DNA of 64,000 bases from assembly GCF_004801405.1 (NCBI RefSeq), contig NZ_SSOB01000003.1, positions 186,001 through 250,000 of the forward strand, written 5' to 3'. This DNA comes from Cohnella fermenti (GTDB lineage Bacteria; Bacillota; Bacilli; Paenibacillales; Paenibacillaceae). Shown here one piece after another: positions 56,762 through 64,000 of this stretch. A model generated the notes under the pieces. That model searched no databases. It saw only the letters and a program-made list of their open reading frames with translations, and was not told the origin of the DNA. A program made the position numbers and the translations under genes. How positions within the stretch are numbered: the first letter of the stretch is position 1; each line of letters begins with the position of its first letter.

Positions 56762-56803
56762 AAAAATGTCTCATTGGCAGAAAATGCAAGCGGATACATA
56801 ATA
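56762..56803 (+). promoter_or_regulatory. promoter with adjacent activator box, permease operon
   Basis: CAAAAATGTC (56762-56771), TTGGCA (56775-56780) and CATAAT (56798-56803) have the same spacing as in the PL11 promoter. The 56654-56895 gap otherwise shows nothing I can assign. Confidence 0.62.
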
Positions 56804-56895
56804 GGGTCCATGACCGCTGGAGCGCATGAAGCACTATGCACTACGCATGACGCATAACGCGCTAGGCCATCGCATTGCGCAGGGGAGGCGACATC

Positions 56896-57804
56896 TTGCT
56901 TATGAGCGTGACGGCAAGGCTGAAGAGAGACAGGTGGATTTACTTCTTGATGGCCCCCGGCCTGCTGTACTTCATTATTTTTAAATACGTGCCCATGTGG
57001 GGGCTGCTGATCTCCTTCCAGGATTATCAGCCGTACCTCGGGTTCTGGAAGAGTCCCTGGATCGGCTTCGAGAACTACAGGATGTTCTTCGGCAATATGG
57101 AATTCGGCATGCTGCTTCGCAACACGCTGGTGCTGTCGTTCTACAATCTGGTCTTCTACTTCCCGGTGCCGATCGTGCTCGCGCTGCTGATGAACGAGGT
57201 TCGCCGATTGGTGTTCAAGCGTGCGGTCCAAACGCTTATCTATGTACCGCACTTTATCTCGATGGTTATCGTAGCGAGCTTGACGTACGTGCTTCTGACT
57301 ACGCAAGGCGGCGTCGTCAACGGTCTGCTGGAGAAGCACACCGGGAGCTCGATCGACTTCCTGACGAGTCCGGGATGGTTCCGGCCGTTGATCATCGCCC
57401 AGACGATCTGGAAGGAGAGCGGCTTCGGGACGATTATTTTCCTGGCGGCGCTGGCCGGCGTCGATATCGAGCAATACGAAGCGGCGTACATGGACGGCGC
57501 GAACCGCTGGCGCCAGCTGTGGCACATTACGCTTCCCTCGATTCGCAACACGATTGTGATCCTGCTCATTCTTCGGATGGGGGACGTGCTGGACAACGGC
57601 TTCGAGCAGATATACCTGATGCTGAACCCGCTTAACCGCGAGGTCGCGGAAGTGTTCGATACTTACGTCTATATGATGGGCATTACGCAAGGCGCGTTCA
57701 GCTACAGTACGGCCGTCGGCCTGTTCAAGGGAATCGTCGGCGTCATTCTCGTGCTCGGCGCGAATTGGCTGGCGAAGCGCTTCGGCCAGAGCGGCATCTA
57801 TTGA
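56896..57804 (+). CDS. ABC transporter permease, LplB/YtcP-like
   Basis: The 302-aa inner-membrane component has six transmembrane helices and the ATPase-contacting EAA loop (E-A-A-Y-M-D-G-A-N-R-W-R-Q-L-W-H-I-T-L-P). It is of the LplB type used for oligosaccharide import. AGGGGAGG 7 nt upstream favours TTG 56896; ATG 56902 is an alternative. There is no ATPase gene in this window; such importers often share one ATPase (MsmX-like) encoded elsewhere. Confidence 0.9.
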   Translation: MLMSVTARLKRDRWIYFLMAPGLLYFIIFKYVPMWGLLISFQDYQPYLGFWKSPWIGFENYRMFFGNMEFGMLLRNTLVLSFYNLVFYFPVPIVLALLMNEVRRLVFKRAVQTLIYVPHFISMVIVASLTYVLLTTQGGVVNGLLEKHTGSSIDFLTSPGWFRPLIIAQTIWKESGFGTIIFLAALAGVDIEQYEAAYMDGANRWRQLWHITLPSIRNTIVILLILRMGDVLDNGFEQIYLMLNPLNREVAEVFDTYVYMMGITQGAFSYSTAVGLFKGIVGVILVLGANWLAKRFGQSGIY

Positions 57805-57847
57805 GTGTCCATCCCGATCCCGATTCCGCAGAAGGAGGCACATGCCC

Positions 57848-58732
57848 ATGAATACCCGATATCGAACGCTGGGCGGAACGATCTTCGACGTCGCGAATTA
57901 CATCGTGCTGGCGACGATCGGCATCGTCGCGGTCCTCCCGTTCCTCTACGTGCTCGCAGGCTCGTTCGCGAGCGATACGGAGCTGACGCGGCGCGCCTTC
58001 TTCATCATCCCGCATTCGTTCTCGATAACCGCGTACAAGTATATTTTCTCAACCGATACCATTCTGCATAGCCTGTTCAACTCCTTATACGTCACTATCG
58101 TGGGGACGGCCGTCAACCTGATCTTCACCGTCACGATGGCCTATGCGCTGTCCAAGCGCGGCACCTGGGGCCGCAATGCGATCATGAACCTCATCATCTT
58201 CTCGATGCTGTTCGGCGGCGGCCTTATCCCGACCTATCTGGTCGTCCGCGATCTGCGCTTGCTGGATTCCTTCTGGGCGCTTATGCTGCCGGGCGCAATC
58301 AGCGCGTTTAACCTGATCATTGTCAAAAACTTCTTCCAGGAGCTGCCGCCGGAGCTGGAGGAAGCGGCCAGAATCGACGGCTGCGCCGATCTGAGCTTGC
58401 TGTGGCGGATCGTGCTTCCGCTATCGATGCCGGTTCTCGCCACCTTCACGTTGTTCTATGCGGTCGGGCATTGGAACAACTTCTACTCGGCGCTCCTGTA
58501 TATCAACGATCCCTGGAAATGGCCCCTTCAGGTGCTGCTGAGGCAGATCGTGCTGCTCTCCCAGATGGCGGCCGGCAGCGCGGACAGCGTCGATTACAAC
58601 TACGTTCAGCAAGCGCAGCAATCGATCAAGATGGCGGTAATTATCGTCGGCACCATTCCCATTCTGCTCGTGTATCCGTTCCTCCAGAAGCACTTCGCCA
58701 AAGGAGTCTTGATCGGTTCGGTCAAGGGGTAA
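57848..58732 (+). CDS. ABC transporter permease, LplC/YesQ-like
   Basis: The 294-aa partner permease has six transmembrane helices and its EAA loop E-E-A-A-R-I-D-G-C-A-D-L-S-L-L-W-R-I-V-L-P-L-S. AAGGAGG (57832-57838) is 9 nt before ATG 57848 and too close to ATG 57842. It follows the first permease after 43 nt and precedes the binding protein gene. Confidence 0.92.
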   Translation: MNTRYRTLGGTIFDVANYIVLATIGIVAVLPFLYVLAGSFASDTELTRRAFFIIPHSFSITAYKYIFSTDTILHSLFNSLYVTIVGTAVNLIFTVTMAYALSKRGTWGRNAIMNLIIFSMLFGGGLIPTYLVVRDLRLLDSFWALMLPGAISAFNLIIVKNFFQELPPELEEAARIDGCADLSLLWRIVLPLSMPVLATFTLFYAVGHWNNFYSALLYINDPWKWPLQVLLRQIVLLSQMAAGSADSVDYNYVQQAQQSIKMAVIIVGTIPILLVYPFLQKHFAKGVLIGSVKG

Positions 58733-58815
58733 CGGATTGCGATATAGCTTATCCGCTTCGCCGCGTGTCGGCGGGCAACGATTATTCCGATTGTATAAGA
58801 GAGGGAGGAACAGGA

Positions 58816-60432
58816 ATGAGATTCACGAAGAGAACATTGGCGATGCTGGCAGCAGGGGCCGTTGCGTTCGGTTCGCTGGCCGCTTGCGGCGGCAACGACG
58901 AGAACAACGGGAACAAGGGGAACAGCGGGAGCGGCAGCGCGGCCGAATCGTCGGGTCCGGCTTCGAGCGCGGCCGAGCAGTCGTCCGCGACGCCTGCCGC
59001 CCAGCAGGAGCCGCTCGATCTCAGCATCATGCTTCCGATCTTCAAGACAAACTATCCGAAGGATGACGGTCCGGTGACGACCGCGATCGAGCAGGCGACC
59101 AATACGAACATTCATCTGGAATGGGTGCCGAATGCATCGTATGCGGACAAATTCAACATCACGCTTGCTTCGGGCAAGCTGCCTTCGATCATCTATGTCG
59201 GCGACGTCAAGAACCCGAGCTTCGTCAAAGCGGCGAAGTCCGGCGCGTTCTGGGAGCTGGGCGGTTATCTGAAGGATTTTCCGTACCTGAGCCAAGCGAA
59301 CGAAGTCATTCTGAACAACTCTTCGATCGACGGCAAGACGTACGGAATCTACCGCGGCCGCGCGCTCGGCCGCAACGGCATCAATTATCGCAAGGACTGG
59401 CTGGAGGCGGTCGGCCTCGAGCAGCCGAAGACGATCGACGACTTCTACAACATGCTGAAGGCGTTCAAGGAGCAGGACCCGGACAAGAACGGCAAGGACG
59501 ACACGTACGGCATGGTTCTCGTCAAGTGGACCGGCCAATGGGCGAGCGGCTTCGACATTATGAAGCTGTGGTTCGGCTCTCCGAACAAGTGGGGCGTCGT
59601 CGACGGCAAGCTCGTGCCCGAGCATCAAACAGAAGGTTATCTGAACGCGCTCAAGTTCATGCGGAAGCTGTATGAAGAGAAGCTGATCAATCAGGACTTC
59701 GCCGTCTTCGACAGCGCGAAGTGGAACGATCCGGTCGTCAACAACCAAGCGGGCGTCATCGTCGACGTTACCGACGGCGCCGCCCGGCTCGACGACAAGA
59801 TCCACGCGGCTCTGGCTGCGGAAGGCAAGGACAATCCGGACATCCACTACGTGGACAATATGATCGGCGTAACCGGCGACTACGGTCTCCGCGCGCTGCC
59901 GACGTCGGGCTTCGCCGGCATGCTGGCGATTCCGAAGTCGACGGTCAAGACCGAAGAGGAGCTGAAGCGCGTCCTCGCCTTCCTTGACCAGTTGAACGAT
60001 CCGAAGCTTCAGACGCTTGCCGGCTACGGCATTGAAGGCAAGCACTACACGCTTGACGGCAGCGATATCGTCGTCAGCAAGGATACGGCTCTGCTGGAGT
60101 CCGAGGTGGAGGGGCTGAACCAGATGCTGCCGTACATTCCGGCGGATACGGGCCTTAAGGTCAAGCAGACGCCGCTGCGCCTGCAGACGGCGGAGATCCA
60201 GAAGGAAGCGGAGCAATATGTCGTGGCGAATCCGGCCGAACCGTTCATCTCGACGGTGTATTCGCAGAAGGGACAGCAGTTGGATAACATCATCAACGAT
60301 GCGCGCATCAAGTTTATCGTCGGCACGGCGTCGGAAGAGGAGCTGCTCGCCGCGTTCGATACGTGGAAGAAGTCGGGCGGCGACGACCTCGCGAAGGAGA
60401 TGAACGAGCTGTACGCGGCGGCCGGCAAGTGA
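58816..60432 (+). CDS. extracellular solute-binding lipoprotein (family 1, LipO/YtcQ type)
   Basis: The 538-aa lipoprotein has a signal peptide with lipobox L-A-A-C (about residue 24), a Ser/Gly/Asn/Ala-rich linker of about 45 residues, and a two-lobed binding fold (L-D-L-S-I-M-L-P-I-F, W-V-P-N-A-S-Y-A-D-K-F-N, Y-R-K-D-W-L-E-A-V-G-L). It delivers the oligosaccharide, probably an unsaturated RG-I fragment, to the two permeases. The start ATG 58816 has GGGAGG 10 nt upstream. Confidence 0.93.
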   Translation: MRFTKRTLAMLAAGAVAFGSLAACGGNDENNGNKGNSGSGSAAESSGPASSAAEQSSATPAAQQEPLDLSIMLPIFKTNYPKDDGPVTTAIEQATNTNIHLEWVPNASYADKFNITLASGKLPSIIYVGDVKNPSFVKAAKSGAFWELGGYLKDFPYLSQANEVILNNSSIDGKTYGIYRGRALGRNGINYRKDWLEAVGLEQPKTIDDFYNMLKAFKEQDPDKNGKDDTYGMVLVKWTGQWASGFDIMKLWFGSPNKWGVVDGKLVPEHQTEGYLNALKFMRKLYEEKLINQDFAVFDSAKWNDPVVNNQAGVIVDVTDGAARLDDKIHAALAAEGKDNPDIHYVDNMIGVTGDYGLRALPTSGFAGMLAIPKSTVKTEEELKRVLAFLDQLNDPKLQTLAGYGIEGKHYTLDGSDIVVSKDTALLESEVEGLNQMLPYIPADTGLKVKQTPLRLQTAEIQKEAEQYVVANPAEPFISTVYSQKGQQLDNIINDARIKFIVGTASEEELLAAFDTWKKSGGDDLAKEMNELYAAAGK

Positions 60433-60448
60433 CAATTTAATCGCGGTC

Positions 60449-60483
60449 AAGGCCGTCCGGACCGCATCCGGGCGGTCTTGTTC
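60449..60483 (+). terminator. hairpin after the binding protein gene
   Basis: AAGGCCGTCCGGA (60449-60461) pairs with TCCGGGCGGTCTT (60467-60479) with two wobble pairs, followed by a short T-containing tract. Confidence 0.6.
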
Positions 60484-60582
60484 GGCTTATCGGGAGCGGC
60501 TTTGCTTTCCTGATCCCGCCGGTTGAGGTATTCTTGGATAAAGCCGGAAGGCGATCTTACTAGTGGAACGGTTGGGTGATAC

Positions 60583-62922
60583 ATGCTGTCATCGATAATG
60601 TCGCGAATTGGCCGGCGGGCTGCGCGTTCATCGGCCAGGTTCGGTCGCTTCTATACGAAGAGCCTGATTATGATCTTCCTCGTCTCGGGCATCCCCGGCG
60701 TCATTACGGGCGCTCTCGTGTACCAGATTGCAGGCGGGCGGATGGAATCCGAGCTGCTGCAGCTCCATTACAGGCAGATTGAACAGCGCTCGCACAATAT
60801 GGACGACCAACTGAGCAATCTGGAGCTGCTCCTCTCCCATTGGGCGTTCGACAACAAGTTCGGCAGCGAGCTGATGGACCTGGACTTCGTGAGAAGCTTC
60901 GAGAAGACGATCGACCTGACAAAGACGCTGATTGCGATGCAAGGCTCCAATGCGATGGTCAAGCAGGCGGAGCTGTACGTGGAAGGGAAGACGAGGGTGC
61001 TGTTCAACCCGGAATACGGGGCGCTTGGTGACGACGAGATGACCAGGCAGCTCTATGAGCCGCTTATCGACAGCACGCGCGAGACGTATTGGACGCAATG
61101 GTCGTTCGACCCGAAGCACCCGGAGAACAAAGAGCTCGCGCTCGTTCACAGCATTCCGGGAGGGAGCATGAAGCCGTTCGGCGTTCTTGTCTTCCGGTTC
61201 AGCGGCGACAAGTTCGCCAACCTGCTGCAGACGATGACTCCGTACAACGACGGCGAGACGCTGCTGGTAAATACGACGGGAGCTTTGTTTATTTCGGGCA
61301 ATGGAAGCGCTTACGAATCGCCGCTTGCGACGCTGCTGCGGGAGAAGGTTGCGGCGGAGGAGCATCGGAACGGATCGTTTTTCCTTAACTGGAACGGTTC
61401 GACTTATACGGTCTCGTACGGGCGGCTCTCGCGCATCGCGGACGAGTGGCTCTACATATCGGCTTCCCCCATCTCGAATATTACGTCGCCCATCGTTATG
61501 ATCTCCAAAGTCATCATCTCGGTCAGCGTCGCCGTCCTGCTGCTTGCCGCGCTGCTCGCCTGGCTCGCTTCGAGCCGCATCTACTCTCCCGTGAAGCGCC
61601 TTGTAACGCTGTTCGGCGATTCCGACGGCGAGACTGCCCGCGAGGACGAGTTCGCGCTCATCGAGCGCAAGTGGCTCAGTCTTCACGAGAGAAGCCTCGA
61701 GCTGAACACGAAGCTGACCGAGCAGCTGCCGCAGATGAAGGAGAGCTTCCTGCATCAGTTGCTGCAAGGTTATCTGTACGCGTATTCCGAGCAGGATCTG
61801 CTTAGTCGGATGGAACAGCTGAAGTGGCGTCTGGAAGATCGCAGCATGATCGTGTTCCACATTCAGCTGATCGGCATCGAAGCGCAGGAGGGGCGCTTCC
61901 GGGAAGGCGACGAGGGGCTGGTGACGTTCGCCGCGGTCAATATGATCGGAGAGCTGGCGGACAGCCACTTCGAGCAGAGCAGCACGATCAACTTCCACGA
62001 TCTGACTGCCGGCTTGCTCGTCGTTGTTCCGAACGGAGGCGATTACAAGTCGGCGCTCAAGGCGTTCGGAGACGAACTGACCCAGTCCGTCAACCGGATT
62101 CTGAACATGCGCATTGCCGTCGCGATCAGCCGGCCGATCGGCCGCGTCAGCGACGTTCCGCTCTCGTACGAGCAAGCGAAGCAGGCGGCCGGCTACCGGA
62201 GCCTTGCGAACGTCGATCAGATTATCGATATGGAATCGAGCCTGGCGCCGGGGGGGACGTCGGATGACATGCGCTATCCGTTCACGCTCGAGCGGGAGTT
62301 CATTCAGGCGCTGCGCACCGGGCAAGAGGAGGAGGCGGAGCGGCTGCTCGAGGCGTTCCTCGAAGCGCTGTCGTGCGAAGGGGCGAAGGAGTACGACGTG
62401 CAGCAAGGCATGCTCCATCTGCTCGGCAACGTCCAGCATGCGATCATGGTGTCCGGCATTCATCCGGGGCGCTTGTTCAAGGGCGACAATCCGTACGAGC
62501 AGCTCTCGCAGATAAGGGAGCCGAAGCGGATGCTCGCCTGGTTCCGCAAGCAAGTGCTGCAGCCGTTCCAGGTGGAGCTGGCAAGCCGCTCGGACGCGCA
62601 GGTGAAGCGGATGATCGAGCAGGCGATGATCTATCTGCAGACCAACTACAGATGCGATATCTCGCTCGACAACTGTGCCGAGCAGGTCGGCTGCAACCCG
62701 TTTTTTCTCAGCAAGACGTTTAAGCAGGTGACCGGGAAGAACTTCATCGATTACTTGACGGAGCTGCGGACGGACAAGGCGAAGGAGCTGCTGCGGGAGA
62801 CGGAGCTTAGAATCAACGAGATCGCGGAGCTTGTCGGTTATCAGCACAGCTACTTCAACCGGATCTTCAAGAAGCTGGAAGGCATGACGCCGACTCATTA
62901 CCGTGAGCTAAGCCGTCAATAA
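60583..62922 (+). CDS. membrane-bound AraC-family transcriptional regulator (YesS-like)
   Basis: The 779-aa protein has a transmembrane helix near 28-50, an extracytoplasmic sensor (about 50-300), a second helix near 305-330, a cytoplasmic linker and an AraC helix-turn-helix domain at the end (I-S-L-D-N-C-A-E-Q-V-G-C-N-P-F-F-L-S-K-T-F-K-Q, then G-Y-Q-H-S-Y-F-N-R-I-F-K-K-L-E-G-M-T-P). Such proteins sense extracellular substrate or a binding protein and activate the adjacent polysaccharide genes. The Bacillus homologue YesS controls rhamnogalacturonan use. The repeated box before the lyase and permease promoters is its most likely target. Confidence 0.9.
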   Translation: MLSSIMSRIGRRAARSSARFGRFYTKSLIMIFLVSGIPGVITGALVYQIAGGRMESELLQLHYRQIEQRSHNMDDQLSNLELLLSHWAFDNKFGSELMDLDFVRSFEKTIDLTKTLIAMQGSNAMVKQAELYVEGKTRVLFNPEYGALGDDEMTRQLYEPLIDSTRETYWTQWSFDPKHPENKELALVHSIPGGSMKPFGVLVFRFSGDKFANLLQTMTPYNDGETLLVNTTGALFISGNGSAYESPLATLLREKVAAEEHRNGSFFLNWNGSTYTVSYGRLSRIADEWLYISASPISNITSPIVMISKVIISVSVAVLLLAALLAWLASSRIYSPVKRLVTLFGDSDGETAREDEFALIERKWLSLHERSLELNTKLTEQLPQMKESFLHQLLQGYLYAYSEQDLLSRMEQLKWRLEDRSMIVFHIQLIGIEAQEGRFREGDEGLVTFAAVNMIGELADSHFEQSSTINFHDLTAGLLVVVPNGGDYKSALKAFGDELTQSVNRILNMRIAVAISRPIGRVSDVPLSYEQAKQAAGYRSLANVDQIIDMESSLAPGGTSDDMRYPFTLEREFIQALRTGQEEEAERLLEAFLEALSCEGAKEYDVQQGMLHLLGNVQHAIMVSGIHPGRLFKGDNPYEQLSQIREPKRMLAWFRKQVLQPFQVELASRSDAQVKRMIEQAMIYLQTNYRCDISLDNCAEQVGCNPFFLSKTFKQVTGKNFIDYLTELRTDKAKELLRETELRINEIAELVGYQHSYFNRIFKKLEGMTPTHYRELSRQ

Positions 62923-62951
62923 CGCGCAATTAGGGAAGGGGAGCGAACAGG

Positions 62952-64000
62952 ATGACCGACACCGGAGCGGCAACCGCGAGCTTGGCAGGTTGCATCGATA
63001 TCCGTCAGGCAGGACCCCGTTGCAAAATACTGCTGGGAGACTTGAACGGAGACGGGAGGATGGAGCTGGTTCTTGTGCAGGCGGACAATCGGCAGGACGT
63101 TCGTTATATTCCGCATCAGACCCAATGCCTGACCGCCTACGATCTCGATGGGCGAATGCTCTGGCAGCGCGGCAAGCCGGACGCCGGCGCCGGCTCGCAG
63201 GGCTCGGACTATCCGGCCCAGGTCGTCGATCTCGACGGCGACGGCCGGCTGGAGGTCGTGTGCGTCATGCACGACCGCCTGCTTGTCCTGAACGGCGCGA
63301 CGGGAGAGCCCAAGCGAGCGTTCGCGCTGCCCCATCCCGAGGCGCACGATTGCATCGTCGCGGCGCGGCTTACGGGCGGCGGCTTCGCCGGCGACCTGCT
63401 GCTGAAGGATCGCTATCGCACGATGTGGGCGCTCGATCGGAACGGACAGGTGCTGTGGAAGCACGAGGGCAACACCGGGCATTACCCGTGGGTTTACGAC
63501 TTCGACGGGGACGGCCTCGACGAGATTATGGTCGGGTACGACCTGCTCGATCATGACGGGACGCCGCTCTGGAGCTGCCGCGATCTCGAGGATCATGCCG
63601 ACTGCATCTGGGTCGGCGATGTGAACGGGGACGGCGAGCCGGAGCTCGTCATCGGCGGCAGCGTCACCGTTATGTATGACGCAAGCGGCAACGAGCTGTG
63701 GCGGTACTCGGGTTCGATCGAGTCGCAGCACATCGCGCTCGGCCGCTTCCGGCCGGAGCTGCCGGGCCTGCAGATCGCCGGACTCGATCGGATAACGCGC
63801 GAGGACGACGGCAAGGGGCTGAAGGGCAAGGACGGGCTGTTCCTGCTCGACTCGGCAGGGAAGGAGCTGTGGAAGGAGGATCGCGCTGCCGACGGGTGGC
63901 TGACGATCATCGATACGCTGTCCAACTGGGAGCCGGACGCGCCCGACTACATTCTCGCCTTCCGGCGCGGCGGGATGCTGCCCGCGCTCTATGACGGCGA
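62952..64000 (+). CDS. FG-GAP/VCBS-repeat protein, PL11-related; incomplete at window end
   Basis: The frame from ATG 62952 (GGGGAG about 9 nt upstream) is open to the last base, so the 3' end is missing; at least 349 residues are present. It has no signal peptide and consists of propeller blades with D-x-[DN]-G-D-G calcium loops: L-N-G-D-G-R-M-E, L-D-G-D-G-R-L-E, F-D-G-D-G-L-D-E and V-N-G-D-G-E-P-E. These resemble the blades of PL11 lyases, but I see none of the PL11 catalytic landmarks yet. The gene follows the AraC regulator after 29 nt, so it belongs to the pectin cluster; the exact activity is open. Confidence 0.75.
   Translation, partial: MTDTGAATASLAGCIDIRQAGPRCKILLGDLNGDGRMELVLVQADNRQDVRYIPHQTQCLTAYDLDGRMLWQRGKPDAGAGSQGSDYPAQVVDLDGDGRLEVVCVMHDRLLVLNGATGEPKRAFALPHPEAHDCIVAARLTGGGFAGDLLLKDRYRTMWALDRNGQVLWKHEGNTGHYPWVYDFDGDGLDEIMVGYDLLDHDGTPLWSCRDLEDHADCIWVGDVNGDGEPELVIGGSVTVMYDASGNELWRYSGSIESQHIALGRFRPELPGLQIAGLDRITREDDGKGLKGKDGLFLLDSAGKELWKEDRAADGWLTIIDTLSNWEPDAPDYILAFRRGGMLPALYDG

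Overview
This 64-kb window looks like chromosomal core DNA of a spore-forming, GC-rich Firmicute of the Paenibacillaceae (Paenibacillus/Cohnella type). The basis is the Bacillales gene order (ruvCAB, queA, tgt, yajC, spoVB, comN, secDF, recJ, apt, relA, dtd, hisS, aspS, tcdA, rarA), the sporulation genes (spoVB, a SpoIID-domain protein, CotH with a CotG-like partner), SLH and giant surface proteins, frequent TTG starts, and a membrane-bound AraC regulator beside an oligosaccharide ABC transporter. I saw no tRNA, rRNA, insertion sequence, prophage or CRISPR array.

Layout. 67-6627 encodes a 2186-residue secreted modular protein. 6849-14215 is a tightly overlapping run: ruvC, ruvA, ruvB, a DCC-family oxidoreductase, a SPOR/SpoIID protein, queA, tgt, yajC. 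14366-18339 holds a PAP2 phosphatase, a TIGR04086 membrane protein, an orphan DUF421 tail, spoVB and comN. 18514-25290 holds secD, secF, a cation-diffusion facilitator, recJ and apt. 25945-31515 is a five-gene efflux and two-component operon that separates apt from relA. 31646-34389 is relA and dtd. 35447-37789 is an SLH-anchored protein. 38323-42712 is a T-box-controlled hisS-aspS unit followed by tcdA. 42875-46507 holds ferritin, a His/Gly-repeat coat protein, CotH kinase and rarA. 46775-53289 holds a CNNM-type transporter, two membrane proteins on the minus strand, ytpB and pfkA. 54416-64000 is a pectin (rhamnogalacturonan I) utilisation cluster: intracellular PL11 lyase, two permeases, a binding lipoprotein, an AraC-type sensor-regulator and an incomplete FG-GAP protein.

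The most unusual signal is a dispersed intergenic element present five times (about 21820, 25460, 34966, 38048 and 53495). Each copy carries four, once five, copies of a 16-nt palindrome (ATGTGA-AAAA-TCACAT) spaced 51-52 nt apart. The copies are quasi-palindromic overall, all point the same way as the neighbouring genes, and lie next to short tandem repeats. I do not recognise this as a named family.

Regulatory features that can be read directly include the T-box before hisS (best candidate specifier GAC, Asp), consensus-like promoters before secD, relA, hisS, ruvC and rarA, strong terminators after many operons, and a shared promoter plus upstream-box architecture in front of the PL11 lyase and the first permease gene.
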